NCBI GenBank assembly: GCA_030840515.1
Contig: JAVEEJ010000078.1
Span: forward strand, 1-26,132
DNA from: Frankiaceae bacterium
GTDB taxonomy: Bacteria; Actinomycetota; Actinomycetes; JAVEEJ01
Direction of reading: 5' to 3'
Length of the DNA: 26,132 nucleotides
The notes beneath the pieces were generated by a model, which did not search any database, was not told where the DNA came from, and worked only from the letters and a program-made list of their open reading frames with translations. Below are positions 6,493 to 15,254 of the stretch, one piece after another. The translations under genes and the position numbers were made by a program. Position 1 is the stretch's first letter. Each line of letters starts with the position of its first letter.

Positions 6493-9255
6493 ATGGCGCC
6501 CGGCGTCCCCTTCGTGCCGCTCGCCGGTGTGCAACTGGTGGCGATCGCCGCCGACCTCGGGCTCGCCGTCGTCGCGCTCAACCCGCGCTGGCGTCGCCGC
6601 ACCACCCCGCTGCTGGTGCTCGCGTGTCTCGCGCTCGCCTTGTCCGACGGGCTGACCGCGACGCGCTTCGGCCACGGCGAGAGCGACGGCCTGACCTGGC
6701 TGCGGGCCGCGGCGCATGCCGGCATCGCGCTCGGTGTGCTGAGCCGGGCGTTCGGGGGCAACCGCTTGAAGCGGGTGGCGAGTACGACGGCCGCCACCGC
6801 TGGGGCGGTCGTCGTGCCGCTCGGCGCCGCCCCGACCCCCGCCTTCTGTGCTGCCGGCGCCGCACTGCTCGCAGCCGGCCTCACGCAGCGCCTCAGGGGC
6901 GTCGACGAGTGGTGGGCGCGGCTGCTCTGCCTCGGCTTCATCGGGCTTGCTGTGGCGGCGGCGCTGGAGCCGGCGGCACGGGACAACAAGGCAGCCGCCT
7001 TCGTCCTGATCGTGGTGCGTGGCCTGGGCTCGCTCCTGCTCCTGCTCGGCGTCGCACGTGTCTCGCGCACCAGCCTGCTGGCGCAGGTGGTGGGTGCCAG
7101 CCTGGTAGGCGTGCTCCTGATGGCGATCGGGGCGGTCGGGGTCGGCGGTGTCGTCGCCTCTTCGGTGCAGCGGCAGCAGGAGCGATCACTCGGACGGATC
7201 GCTGCCGGGCAGGTGGCGCAGGTCCAGGACGAGGTGCCCACCGCCACCTCGCTCGCCGCCGTGGTGGCGGTGTGCCCCAACGAGCCCGACGTGTGCTTCC
7301 AGAAGCTCGGCTCGATCGGGGTCCTTCCCGACGACTTCTACGCCGTGATCTACCGGGACGGCCGCGCCCCGAACACCTCACCCGGGATGACGGCATCCGA
7401 GCTCATCGCGGTGCGCGGTCTCCCGCTCGTCGCGAGAGCGCTCAACCCGAGTCTGCCGACGGATCGTCAGCCCGGCGGCACCGTCGCGGCGTTCGGGCCA
7501 GGCGTTGCCGTGATCGGCGTCGCGGCGCCGAACGCGCCGAAGCCGCCATACGTGGCCGTGTACGGCGGCCGCCTGGGCTCGGGTTTCGCCAGCAACGCGA
7601 AGAAGCAGTCGCAGTACGACGTCACCGTCCTCGCAGGCGGCGTCGTGAGCGCGACCACCCTCAGCGACGACGACGTCAGAGCGATCGCCGGCGACAGCCA
7701 CGTGAAGGCGATCGCGGCCCGCTCCGCGCCCGGCGGACGGGTGATCTCAGTGCCGGCCCTCGGCAGCCGGCCGACGATCGCGTTCGCGCTCATCACCGCG
7801 CCCGACGACGTGCTGCCCCTGGGTGTGCTGGCTGTCTCCCAACGCGCCGAGATCGCCTTGCAGGCCGAGCGGCGGGCGTTCACCGAGGTCTTCATCACCG
7901 CGGTCCTGGTGCTGCTGCTCGTGGCCCTGGTCGCCTGGATGCTGGGTCGGCGACTGGTGCGGCCCGTGCGCCAGCTCACCGTCGTGGCCGCACGGGTTCG
8001 CCGCGGTGACTTCACCGCCCGTTCGGACCTCGGGGGCCTTGACGAAGTCGGCCGACTGGGGCGGGCGATGGATGCCATGACAGCGTCGCTGGAGCAGACG
8101 ACAGCGGATCTGCGCACAGCAGCCGAGGAGCAGCAGGCCATCAGCGCGCGGCTGGGTGCGGTGCTCGACTCCATGACCGAGGCGCTCGTGGTCGTCGAAG
8201 CGGGCGGCGTGGTGGGCCAGGCCAATCCCGCAGCCTTGGAGCTGCTCGGCGTCAAGCCGGACGACATCATCGGCCGCCCGACCAACGAGGCGCTGGTGCT
8301 GACCGACCCCACCGGCGGCACCGTGATCCTGCGTCCTGGGGCCGTGGGCGAGGGGCTGCTCGCCCGTGCCGACGGCACGACTGTGCCAGTGGCCTACTCC
8401 AGCGCCGCCCTCGCGGGGACCGGGCGCACAGGCGCCGTGGTCCTGTTGCGCGACACCTCCCGCGACCGTGAGGTCGAGCGGATGAAGACCGAGTTCTTGT
8501 CCAACGTCAGCCACGAGCTGCGCACGCCGCTGACCCCGATCCGCGGGTACGCCGAGATCCTGCGCCGCCAGCGCGGCGTCAGCGAGCAGCAGCGGGACAG
8601 CTACCTCGGGACCATCGCGGACTCCGCCGTGCGGATGAGCCGCGTGGTCGACCTCATCGTCGATGTCGCGGCGATCGACGCCGGGCGGGTCTCGTGGGAG
8701 CCGCGCGAGGTGTCGGTGGGCGCTTGGGTGGACGAGCGGCTCGACCTGTGGCGCAAGCGCGCCCCCGAGCGGGCCAATGACCTGAGGCGACGCGTGGCCG
8801 CACGGCTCCCAGACCTGCTCGTCGATCCCGTGTGGCTGGGCAAGGCCGTGGACGAGCTCGTCGACAACGCGCTCAAGCACTCGCCACCCGGGACCCCCAT
8901 CACGCTGTTCGCCGCCGCCTCACCCACCGGCCGAACCGCCCGCGTCGGTGTCAAGGATGCGGGCCCAGGCCTCGACCCGGAGGCACTGCCGGAGCTGTTC
9001 ACCGACTTCCGGCAGGTCGACGGCTCGGCCACCCGGCGCGTCGGTGGCCTGGGTCTGGGACTGTCCTTCGTGCGTCGCATCGCCGACGCGCAGGGGATGG
9101 GCCTTGTCGTCAGCAGCACGCCTCGCAAGGGTGCCGAGTTCGCGCTCGACGTACCCGTCGTCTCCGCTCGTCCGCGGCGCCGGGCCGCCGCCCGCAAGAG
9201 CGCGGGCGGCGCCACCGGGTCGCGGACTTCCGGGAACCGCCGGCGCCCTGGATAG
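6493..9255 (+). CDS. Orphan multi-domain membrane sensor histidine kinase
   Basis: A 920-residue protein. The N-terminal ~224 residues contain about seven hydrophobic segments. A probable extracytoplasmic region follows at ~225-462 with two cysteines close together (C261, C268), then a TM segment at ~465-485. The cytoplasmic part has a HAMP domain (~486-540), a short coiled coil, a PAS domain (~552-655), HisKA with phosphoacceptor H674 in NVSHELRTPL, and an HATPase_c domain with N-box DNALKHS (791-797), DAGPGLD (822-828) and GLGLGLS (852-858). A basic Arg/Ala-rich tail follows. No response regulator gene is adjacent, so the partner is elsewhere. The signal is unknown. The start fits a leaderless transcript. 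Confidence 0.9.
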   Translation: MAPGVPFVPLAGVQLVAIAADLGLAVVALNPRWRRRTTPLLVLACLALALSDGLTATRFGHGESDGLTWLRAAAHAGIALGVLSRAFGGNRLKRVASTTAATAGAVVVPLGAAPTPAFCAAGAALLAAGLTQRLRGVDEWWARLLCLGFIGLAVAAALEPAARDNKAAAFVLIVVRGLGSLLLLLGVARVSRTSLLAQVVGASLVGVLLMAIGAVGVGGVVASSVQRQQERSLGRIAAGQVAQVQDEVPTATSLAAVVAVCPNEPDVCFQKLGSIGVLPDDFYAVIYRDGRAPNTSPGMTASELIAVRGLPLVARALNPSLPTDRQPGGTVAAFGPGVAVIGVAAPNAPKPPYVAVYGGRLGSGFASNAKKQSQYDVTVLAGGVVSATTLSDDDVRAIAGDSHVKAIAARSAPGGRVISVPALGSRPTIAFALITAPDDVLPLGVLAVSQRAEIALQAERRAFTEVFITAVLVLLLVALVAWMLGRRLVRPVRQLTVVAARVRRGDFTARSDLGGLDEVGRLGRAMDAMTASLEQTTADLRTAAEEQQAISARLGAVLDSMTEALVVVEAGGVVGQANPAALELLGVKPDDIIGRPTNEALVLTDPTGGTVILRPGAVGEGLLARADGTTVPVAYSSAALAGTGRTGAVVLLRDTSRDREVERMKTEFLSNVSHELRTPLTPIRGYAEILRRQRGVSEQQRDSYLGTIADSAVRMSRVVDLIVDVAAIDAGRVSWEPREVSVGAWVDERLDLWRKRAPERANDLRRRVAARLPDLLVDPVWLGKAVDELVDNALKHSPPGTPITLFAAASPTGRTARVGVKDAGPGLDPEALPELFTDFRQVDGSATRRVGGLGLGLSFVRRIADAQGMGLVVSSTPRKGAEFALDVPVVSARPRRRAAARKSAGGATGSRTSGNRRRPG

Positions 9256-9258
9256 GTT
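9253..9258 (+). promoter_or_regulatory. Possible -10 box for the UPF0182 gene
   Basis: TAGGTT overlaps the stop codon of the kinase gene and would give a leader of about 40 nt that retains the GAGGGAG ribosome-binding site at 9293-9299. No clear -35 is seen. Confidence 0.25.
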
Positions 9259-9303
9259 GAGCCTCCGTAGGGCGCGCCCCCGTGCCCCCGGTGAGGGAGT
9301 GCT

Positions 9304-12186
9304 GTGAGCTTCACGCGTTCGCCCGGTCGGCGCAGCGGTGGTTTCAGCGGCCGTCGGCGCAGCCTGCTGGTGCCCATCCTGATCGTGCTCGCCGTGCTCG
9401 TGGTGCTGGTGCTTGGCCTGGGCGGCATCTACACCGACCTGCTCTGGTTCAGGTCGGTCGGCTTCGCCAAGGTGTTCAGCACCGTGCTGACCGCGCGCAT
9501 CACCCTGTTCCTGCTGTTCGGCTCCCTCGTCGGTGCCATCGTCGGTCTCAACGCGGTCATCGCCTATCGACTGCGTCCCGCCTTCCGTCCGATGTCCCCG
9601 GAGCAGGACGGGCTTGAGCGCTACCGCCTCGTCATCGAACCGCGTCGCTGGCTGGTCTTCGTCGGGGTGTCGCTCGTCATCGGCGTCTTCGCCGGGCTGT
9701 CGGCTGCCTCGCGCTGGTCGCTGTGGCTGCAGTGGCGCCACGGCGTGAGCTTCGGCCGCAAGGACGCCCAGTTCGGTCGAGACGTCTCCTACTTCGTGTT
9801 CACCTACCCGTTCCAGCGGATGGTGCTCGGCTACCTGTTCACCGCGGTGGTGCTCGGCCTCATCGTGGCGGCCGTCGTGCACTACGTGTTCGGCGCCCTG
9901 CGGCTACAGACACCCGGCGAGAAGGTCACGCCCGCCGCACGGGCGCACATCTCGGTGCTGCTCGGGATCTTCGTGCTGCTCAAGGCCGTCGCCTACTGGC
10001 TCGACCGCTATGGGCTCGCCTTCTCACCGCGCGGCATCGTCACCGGGCCTTCGTTCACCGACGTCAATGCGGTGCTTCCCGCCAAGACGATCCTGGCGAT
10101 CATCGCCTTGATCTGCGCCGGCCTGTTTATCGCGAACCTCTGGTTCCGCGGTTGGACGCTGCCGATCGTCTCGGCTGGGGTCCTCGTCGTGTCGGCCATC
10201 GTGATCGGCGGCGTCTACCCGGCTCTGGTTCAGCAGTTCCGGGTGAAGCCCAACGAGTCCGACCGTGAGGCTCCCTATCTCAAGCGCATGATCGAGTCGA
10301 CGCGGTTCGCCTACGGGCTCGAGCAGAACGTCGCGTCGTCCGACTACGCCGCCAAGACGACGGCCGACCCCGAGCAGCTGCGGGCCGACGCCGCCAACAC
10401 GGCGAGCATCCGGCTCCTCGACCCCAACGTGGTGACCCCCACCTACGACCAGCTGCAGCAGATCCGCGGCTACTACGGCTTCGCCAACTCGCTCGACATC
10501 GACCGCTACACGATCGCGGGCAAGACCGTGGACACCGTCATCGCCGTGCGCGAACTCGACCTCAACGGGCTCTCGGAGTCGCAGAACAACTGGATCAACA
10601 AGCACCTGGTCTTCACGCACGGGTTCGGCGTCGTCGCCGCGCCGGGCAACGCGATCGACCCCGACGGCAAGCCGCTGTTCAGCGAGCGCGACATCCCGCC
10701 GACCGGGACACTGGGCGCCTACGAGCCCCGCATCTACTTCGGTGAGCGCTCTCCGGCCTACTCGATCGTCGGCGGAAACCAGAAGACCGAGCTCGACCGC
10801 CCCGACGAGGCCTCCGGCACTGGTCAGATCAACACGACCTACCAGGGCAAGGGCGGCGTGGCGCTGTCGAGCCCGCTGCGGCGGCTCCTCTACGCCGCGA
10901 AGTTCCGCGAGAAGAACGTGCTGCTGTCGGGGCGCATCGGATCGGACTCGAAGATCCTCTACATCCGCGATCCGCGGAAGCGCGTCGCCAAGGTCGCGCC
11001 CTGGCTCAAGCTCGACGGTGACCCCTACCCGGCCATCGTGGATGGGCGCATCCAGTGGATCGTCGACGGCTTCACCACGACGAGCCGCTTCCCCTACAGC
11101 CAGGCCAGTCAGCTCGGCGACGTCACGCAGGACGCGAACACGCAGACCGGCGCGACGACCGCGCAGGCCGACGCGCGGATCAACTACATCCGCAACTCGG
11201 TGAAGGCGACCGTGGACGCGTACGACGGCACGGTGACCCTCTACGCGTGGGACCCGACCGACCCGCTCCTGCGCTCGTGGATGAACATCTTCCCGGGCAC
11301 GGTGAAGCCGCGCTCGGCCATGTCGGCCGAGCTCATCGCCCACGTGCGCTATCCCGAGGACATGTTCAAGGTGCAGCGCGACCGGCTCTCGAAGTACCAC
11401 GTCACAGACCCGGGCGCCTTCTACAACGGCTCGGACTTCTGGGTGATCCCGAAGGACCCGTCGGGCAACACGGCCGCCCTGCAGCCGCCGTACTACTTGA
11501 CCCTGAAGATGCCAGGGCAGGACAAGGCGACGTTCCAGCTCACGGCCAGCTATGTGCCGAAGAAGCGCTCCAACCTCGCAGCCTTCGTGGCGGTGTCCTC
11601 CGATGCCGCGGACTACGGGCGGATCCGCGTGCTCCAGCTCCCACGCAACACGCAGATCGACGGACCCGAGACCGTGCACAACAACTTCCAGACGACGCCC
11701 AAGGCGAAGACCGAGCTGCAGCTGCTCAACCAGGGCACCTCGCAGGTGCACCTCGGCAACCTGCTGACCTTGCCGGTCGGCGGTGGCCTGCTCTACGTGC
11801 AGCCGGTGTACGTGCAGGCGAAGACTCTGAACTCCTATCCGCGCATGCAGCGGGTGCTCGTGGAGTTCGGCGAGACCATCGCCTACGAGTCGACGCTGAG
11901 TGCAGCGTTGGACGTGGTCTTCAAGGGGACGAGTACGCCGACCATCAACCCGCCCCCGACGACCACGCCCGGGTCCACCGAGATCTCCGCGGCGGTGGCT
12001 GAGGTGAAGGCAGCCTTCGCGGCCGGCCAGGCGGCGCTGCGTGCCGGTGACCTCGAGGCCTACGCGCGTGCGCAGAAGCGGTTGGAGGCAGCGATCAACC
12101 GGCTCAGCGCGCTCGAGGCAGCGGCCAGCAAGCCGGGCAGCGGTCCCTCCCCGAGCCCAGGACCCCAACCCACGGCGTCGCCCTAG
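9304..12186 (+). CDS. UPF0182 family large integral membrane protein
   Basis: A 960-residue protein. Seven predicted TM segments lie at about 21-40, 65-87, 116-133, 173-197, 216-231, 261-279 and 285-307. A large extracytoplasmic region of ~550 residues follows, with the conserved blocks typical of the family (IYTDLLWFRSVGF near the N-terminus; YEPRIYFGE; LTLPVGGGLLYVQPVYVQ). The C-terminal ~90 residues are a Pro/Thr linker, an Ala/Glu/Arg-rich helix and a Pro/Ser tail. The family is widespread in actinobacteria and its function is unknown. The GTG start has GAGGG six bases upstream. The gene lies 48 bp downstream of the kinase on the same strand and may be partly co-expressed with it. Confidence 0.92.
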   Translation: MSFTRSPGRRSGGFSGRRRSLLVPILIVLAVLVVLVLGLGGIYTDLLWFRSVGFAKVFSTVLTARITLFLLFGSLVGAIVGLNAVIAYRLRPAFRPMSPEQDGLERYRLVIEPRRWLVFVGVSLVIGVFAGLSAASRWSLWLQWRHGVSFGRKDAQFGRDVSYFVFTYPFQRMVLGYLFTAVVLGLIVAAVVHYVFGALRLQTPGEKVTPAARAHISVLLGIFVLLKAVAYWLDRYGLAFSPRGIVTGPSFTDVNAVLPAKTILAIIALICAGLFIANLWFRGWTLPIVSAGVLVVSAIVIGGVYPALVQQFRVKPNESDREAPYLKRMIESTRFAYGLEQNVASSDYAAKTTADPEQLRADAANTASIRLLDPNVVTPTYDQLQQIRGYYGFANSLDIDRYTIAGKTVDTVIAVRELDLNGLSESQNNWINKHLVFTHGFGVVAAPGNAIDPDGKPLFSERDIPPTGTLGAYEPRIYFGERSPAYSIVGGNQKTELDRPDEASGTGQINTTYQGKGGVALSSPLRRLLYAAKFREKNVLLSGRIGSDSKILYIRDPRKRVAKVAPWLKLDGDPYPAIVDGRIQWIVDGFTTTSRFPYSQASQLGDVTQDANTQTGATTAQADARINYIRNSVKATVDAYDGTVTLYAWDPTDPLLRSWMNIFPGTVKPRSAMSAELIAHVRYPEDMFKVQRDRLSKYHVTDPGAFYNGSDFWVIPKDPSGNTAALQPPYYLTLKMPGQDKATFQLTASYVPKKRSNLAAFVAVSSDAADYGRIRVLQLPRNTQIDGPETVHNNFQTTPKAKTELQLLNQGTSQVHLGNLLTLPVGGGLLYVQPVYVQAKTLNSYPRMQRVLVEFGETIAYESTLSAALDVVFKGTSTPTINPPPTTTPGSTEISAAVAEVKAAFAAGQAALRAGDLEAYARAQKRLEAAINRLSALEAAASKPGSGPSPSPGPQPTASP

Positions 12187-12235
12187 CGCGCCAACCCAGT
12201 GCGGTTGGTGCGCCGGTGACTCTGCGGCCAGCCCT

Positions 12236-12241
12236 TAGGCT
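12236..12241 (+). promoter_or_regulatory. -10 box of leaderless WS/DGAT gene
   Basis: TAGGCT, then CCGGCC, then GTG 12248, with no Shine-Dalgarno sequence. It is the third box-N6-start case in this window and nearly identical in sequence to the one at 6481. Confidence 0.5.
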
Positions 12242-12247
12242 CCGGCC

Positions 12248-13636
12248 GTGTCCCTGATCCCCGCGTTGATGTCGCCGACGGATGCGATGTTCCTCATCCC
12301 GGAGTCCCGCGAGCAGCCGATGCACGTAGGCAGCCTGCAGCTCTACGAGCCGCCGCCGGGTTCGGGGCCGGACTACCTCACAAGGCTCTACCAGCAGGCG
12401 ATCGCCGAGCGATCGGTGAAGGCGCAGTTCCGCAAGCGGCCCTACCGGGGGCTCTCCACCCTGGGACAGTGGGCGTGGACGGTGGACGAGGACATCGACC
12501 TCGAGCACCACGTGCGGCACTCGGCGCTGCCCCCACCGGGTCGGATCCGCGAGCTGCTCGCGTTGGCTTCGAGACTGCACGGGACGTTGCTCGACCGGCA
12601 GCGGCCGATGTGGGAGGTCCACCTGATCGAGGGGTTGGCCGACGGGCGCTTCGCGGTCTACACGAAGATCCACCACTCGATGATGGACGGCGTTGCCGGG
12701 CTCCGGCTCATGGCGCGCTCTCTCAGCCCCGATCCGAGCCGGCTCGGCATGCCGCTGCCGTTCGTCGAGGACCGTGACCCTGAGAGCGCCGGCACGGGTG
12801 CCGGCGGCTCGCTGGCCGGGGTGATGCGCGGTGCGGCGAACGCGGTCAGCGGTGCGGTCGGCCTGGCCCCGCGGCTGCTGCGCATCGCGGAGTCGGGTGT
12901 CAGGGACCAGGTGACGGCGCTTCCGCTGCAGGCGCCGCGCACCGCGCTCAACGTGCCGATCACGGGCAGCCGGCGGTTCGCAGCCGACGGCTGGGACCTC
13001 GCGCGAATCAAGGCGGTCGGCCGTGCCGCAGACGCGACGGTGAACGACGTCGTGCTCGCCATGTGCTCCGGCGCGCTGCGCAGCTACCTGCTCGAGCTGG
13101 ACGCCTTGCCCGAGTCGTCACTCGTGGCAATGACACCGGTGTCGCTGCGCGGCGCGGACGCGGGGGACGACTCGGGTAACGCCGTCGGCACCATCCTGTG
13201 CGTGCTCGGCACCGATCTCGATGAGCCTGCGCAGCGGCTCGAGATGGTGAAGGCCTCGATGAGCCAGGCGAAGTCCAACCTGGCCGGTCTGAGCCAGATG
13301 CAGGTCACGGCATTGAGCGGCTTCATGGTGGCGCCGCTCATTCTGAGCACGGCTGTCGCCGACGCGTCCCGCATCATGCGCCCGCCGTACAACCTGGTCG
13401 TGTCGAACGTTCCCGGCCCACCGTCAACCCTCTATTGGAACGGCTCCCGGCTCGCCGGCGTCTACCCGCTGTCGATTCCGACCCACGGGCAGGCGCTGAA
13501 CATCACGGTGACCAGCTACGCCGGGCAGATGGAGTTCGGGCTGATCGGCTGCCGCCGCACGCTGCCGCACATGCAGCGCCTGCTCACGGGCCTCGACGCA
13601 GAGCTGAAGGCACTCGAGGTCGCCTTCGGCATCTGA
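12248..13636 (+). CDS. Wax ester synthase / diacylglycerol acyltransferase (WS/DGAT)
   Basis: A 462-residue protein, the usual length of bacterial WS/DGAT enzymes, which transfer acyl groups from acyl-CoA to fatty alcohols or diacylglycerol to form storage lipids at the membrane. The catalytic HHxxxDG motif is HHSMMDG at 142-148. The N-terminus LMSPTDAMFLIPESREQPMHVGSLQLYEPP carries the conserved family opening. Further family blocks are VNDVVLAMCSGALRSYL and NLVVSNVPGPPSTLYWNG near the C-terminus. Actinobacteria often carry several paralogues. The gene appears leaderless and is followed 14 bp later by a strong terminator hairpin, so it is probably transcribed alone. Substrate preference (wax ester or triacylglycerol) cannot be read from sequence. 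Confidence 0.93.
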   Translation: MSLIPALMSPTDAMFLIPESREQPMHVGSLQLYEPPPGSGPDYLTRLYQQAIAERSVKAQFRKRPYRGLSTLGQWAWTVDEDIDLEHHVRHSALPPPGRIRELLALASRLHGTLLDRQRPMWEVHLIEGLADGRFAVYTKIHHSMMDGVAGLRLMARSLSPDPSRLGMPLPFVEDRDPESAGTGAGGSLAGVMRGAANAVSGAVGLAPRLLRIAESGVRDQVTALPLQAPRTALNVPITGSRRFAADGWDLARIKAVGRAADATVNDVVLAMCSGALRSYLLELDALPESSLVAMTPVSLRGADAGDDSGNAVGTILCVLGTDLDEPAQRLEMVKASMSQAKSNLAGLSQMQVTALSGFMVAPLILSTAVADASRIMRPPYNLVVSNVPGPPSTLYWNGSRLAGVYPLSIPTHGQALNITVTSYAGQMEFGLIGCRRTLPHMQRLLTGLDAELKALEVAFGI

Positions 13637-13650
13637 GTCGGCACACGGAA

Positions 13651-13680
13651 GGAGGGGCCCCGGTTTCCCGGGGCCCCTCC
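13651..13680. terminator. Strong bidirectional hairpin terminator
   Basis: A perfect 13-bp stem, GGAGGGGCCCCGG (13651-13663) with CCGGGGCCCCTCC (13668-13680), closes a 4-nt TTTC loop. It lies between two convergent genes ending at 13636 (plus) and 13698 (minus). Confidence 0.88.
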
Positions 13681-13697
13681 TCGTCTCCGTCGCGGTG

Positions 13698-14363
13698 CTA
13701 CAGCTCGACCGGTGCCGGAACCCGGGCTCCCAGGTGCGGGAGCACCAGCGCGTCAGGTGCGACGCGACGCAGGTGCAGGAAGCCGAGCGCCGACAGCAGC
13801 AGCATCACGCCGGCGCCGATGAAGGACACGATCGCGGCGATCCCTGCGATCTCGCCCATCTTCCAGAAGGCGTAGCCGTTGAGCAGCAGGCCGCGGAGCG
13901 TCTCGCCCTTGAACTGGGTGTCACGCAGTCCGTTGACGCTGTCGAGCTGAGCCTGCAGGGTCGCGAGCGACGGGTCATTGCTCGCCTGGGCCGCAGCAAC
14001 CTTGGCCCTCAGGTCGGTCTGGATCGGCCCGATGGTCGCGTAGGTCTTCCCCGCGAAGCCGGCCTCCTTGGCCGCGCTGTCCAGGTGGACCTTGATGTAG
14101 TGGTCCGCGAACACCTGAGCCTGCTTGCCGTTGACGAGCTGCTGGCCCGCGTACGGCGTCACGTACTTGGTGATCTCGGGGTTGTTCTGCGCCTTGATCA
14201 CGGCCGTGCTGGGGAACGTGACCTGCTGCTGGCTGAGCTGGGTCCTCACGTTGTCGTTCACGAACGAGTGCGCCCAGCCGAGCATCGCGCCAGCCGCGAC
14301 AAGCAGGATCGCGACCACGAGCCCGCCGGTGGATAGGAGTGCGTCGAATGTCTTGCGCTTCAT
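13698..14363 (-). CDS. Two-TM actinobacterial membrane protein, function unknown
   Basis: A 221-residue protein with an N-terminal TM at about 11-31 (after MKRKTFDALLSTGG), a ~130-residue extracytoplasmic region and a second TM at about 168-195 (MGEIAGIAAIVSFIGAGVMLLLSALGFL), then a short cytoplasmic tail. The segments YAGQQLVNGKQAQVFADHYIKVHL and LFKGETLRGLLLNGYAFW-like sequence resemble a conserved actinobacterial integral membrane family of unknown role. The ATG at 14363 has GAGGAG seven bases upstream and is preferred over an upstream ATG in the same frame. It faces the WS/DGAT gene and is divergent from tRNA-fMet. Confidence 0.8.
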   Translation of the reverse strand: MKRKTFDALLSTGGLVVAILLVAAGAMLGWAHSFVNDNVRTQLSQQQVTFPSTAVIKAQNNPEITKYVTPYAGQQLVNGKQAQVFADHYIKVHLDSAAKEAGFAGKTYATIGPIQTDLRAKVAAAQASNDPSLATLQAQLDSVNGLRDTQFKGETLRGLLLNGYAFWKMGEIAGIAAIVSFIGAGVMLLLSALGFLHLRRVAPDALVLPHLGARVPAPVEL

Positions 14364-14440
14364 GACTGTCTCCTCAGGTCGGGAGCCGGTCGGCTCCCTT
14401 CTGCCCTCCACAGTGCTCCGGCGGGCGTCACCCGCTCAGA

Positions 14441-14494
14441 GTCGAAGGTCCGGGGTGCCGCGCCGGAAGTCGCCCCCGAGCCGGGACCTTCGAC
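14441..14494. repeat. 11-bp perfect inverted repeat upstream of tRNA-fMet
   Basis: GTCGAAGGTCC (14441-14451) and GGACCTTCGAC (14484-14494) are perfect inverted copies separated by 32 bp. The left arm, extended to 14439-14453 (GAGTCGAAGGTCCGG), matches 14632-14646 just after the tRNA at 14 of 15 positions. Its role is unknown; see findings. Confidence 0.5.
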
Positions 14495-14514
14495 CCTGTG
14501 GGCGGGACCCGGGT

Positions 14515-14544
14515 TTGCCGCCCTCCGACCGCGTCACGTAAGGT
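14515..14544 (+). promoter_or_regulatory. Promoter of tRNA-fMet
   Basis: TTGCCG (14515-14520), an 18-bp spacer and TAAGGT (14539-14544) resemble a housekeeping sigma promoter. Transcription would start near 14551, six bases before the mature tRNA 5' end. Confidence 0.55.
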
Positions 14545-14556
14545 TGATCCACCCGA

Positions 14557-14630
14557 CGCGGGGTGGAGCAGCTCGGTAGCTCGCTGGGCTCATAACCCAG
14601 AGGTCGCAGGTTCAAATCCTGTCCCCGCTA
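14557..14630 (+). tRNA. tRNA-fMet(CAT), initiator
   Basis: A complete cloverleaf. The acceptor is CGCGGGG paired with CCCCGC, with an unpaired C1 opposite U72. The D-arm contains AGCTCGGTAGCT. The anticodon arm is CTGGG-CTCATAA-CCCAG with CAT at 14591-14593. The T-arm is GCAGG-TTCAAAT-CCTGT and the discriminator is A14630. The mismatched first acceptor pair and three consecutive G-C pairs in the anticodon stem are hallmarks of the initiator. The 3' CCA is not encoded (CGA follows), so it must be added enzymatically. A promoter lies upstream and a hairpin terminator begins 7 nt downstream. Confidence 0.97.
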
Positions 14631-14636
14631 CGAGTC

Positions 14637-14666
14637 GAAGGCCCGGTCCACACGGACCGGGCCTTC
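14637..14666 (+). terminator. Terminator of tRNA-fMet
   Basis: A perfect 13-bp stem, GAAGGCCCGGTCC (14637-14649) with GGACCGGGCCTTC (14654-14666), closes a 4-nt ACAC loop. It begins 7 nt after the tRNA and has no long U-run. Confidence 0.85.
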
Positions 14667-14729
14667 GTCGTGTCGGCATGCGGCTCGCTCAGGCGGGCAC
14701 CGGCGCCGGCGTGATCGCACGCTGGACTG

Positions 14730-15254
14730 TCAACGCCGGACCGTGACGGTGATCGTGGTGGTGCCCTGGTTGCCTGCAGCGTCGGCCGCCACCGCCTTCA
14801 AGGTGTGTGCACCGGGCGCCTTGCGGGTGTTCCAGGCGCAGGTCAGCGAGCTCGCCGTCGCCTGGCACTGCGTCACGCCGTCCACAAGGAAGCGCAACGA
14901 CGCCACAGCCACGTTGTCCTTCGCGGTGACCTGCACGGTCACTCGACCCGACACGAGGGCGCCCGCGGTCGGCGACAGGAAGCTCACGGTCGGCGCTGTG
15001 AGGTCTGCGGACGGAGTCTGTGCCGACGCCGTGTTCGAGTACGCCGACGACCCAGCGACGTTGAACGCGTAGACGCGGTAGTCGTAGCTGCCGGAAACGA
15101 GCGGGCTGTCCACGAGTGACGTGGCGTCTGCACCAGTCCAGGTCACCTGCGCGAACGCGTTGGTTCCGGTCCGGCGCTCCACCCGGTAACCGGTCTCGGT
15201 CGTCGCGTTGTCCTTCCAGCTCAGGCGGATGCTCGACGACGAGAGAGCGGTTGC
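14730..15254 (-). pseudogene. FN3 and Ig-like C-terminal part separated by a frameshift from the HAF-repeat protein
   Basis: About 174 codons in the frame next to that of the upstream HAF-repeat gene. They encode a fibronectin type III domain (TALSSSSIRLSWKDN; YRVYAFNVAGSSAYSNT) followed by a bacterial Ig-like domain (DLTAPTVSFLSPTAGALVSG; DNVAVASLRFLVDG) with a probable disulfide (TQCQATASSLTCAW), and end in TITVTVRR. The upstream frame reads PTAPSGLT and then loses domain sense. Inserting one G at about 15254/15255 joins GLT to ATALSSSSIRLSW, a normal FN3 start. There is no start codon or ribosome-binding site of its own at the junction. Either the gene is broken, or one base was lost in the assembly. 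Confidence 0.75.

Noticed and set aside
10024..12168. A 714-codon open frame antisense to the UPF0182 gene
   Set aside because: In very GC-rich DNA the frame complementary to a real gene often lacks stops. Its translation is Arg/Gly/Val-rich with no domain, and the plus strand encodes a clear UPF0182 protein.
14557..14666. tRNA attachment site for an integrative element
   Set aside because: No integrase or second copy of the tRNA 3' end is present; the flanking similarity is to the terminator, not to the tRNA.
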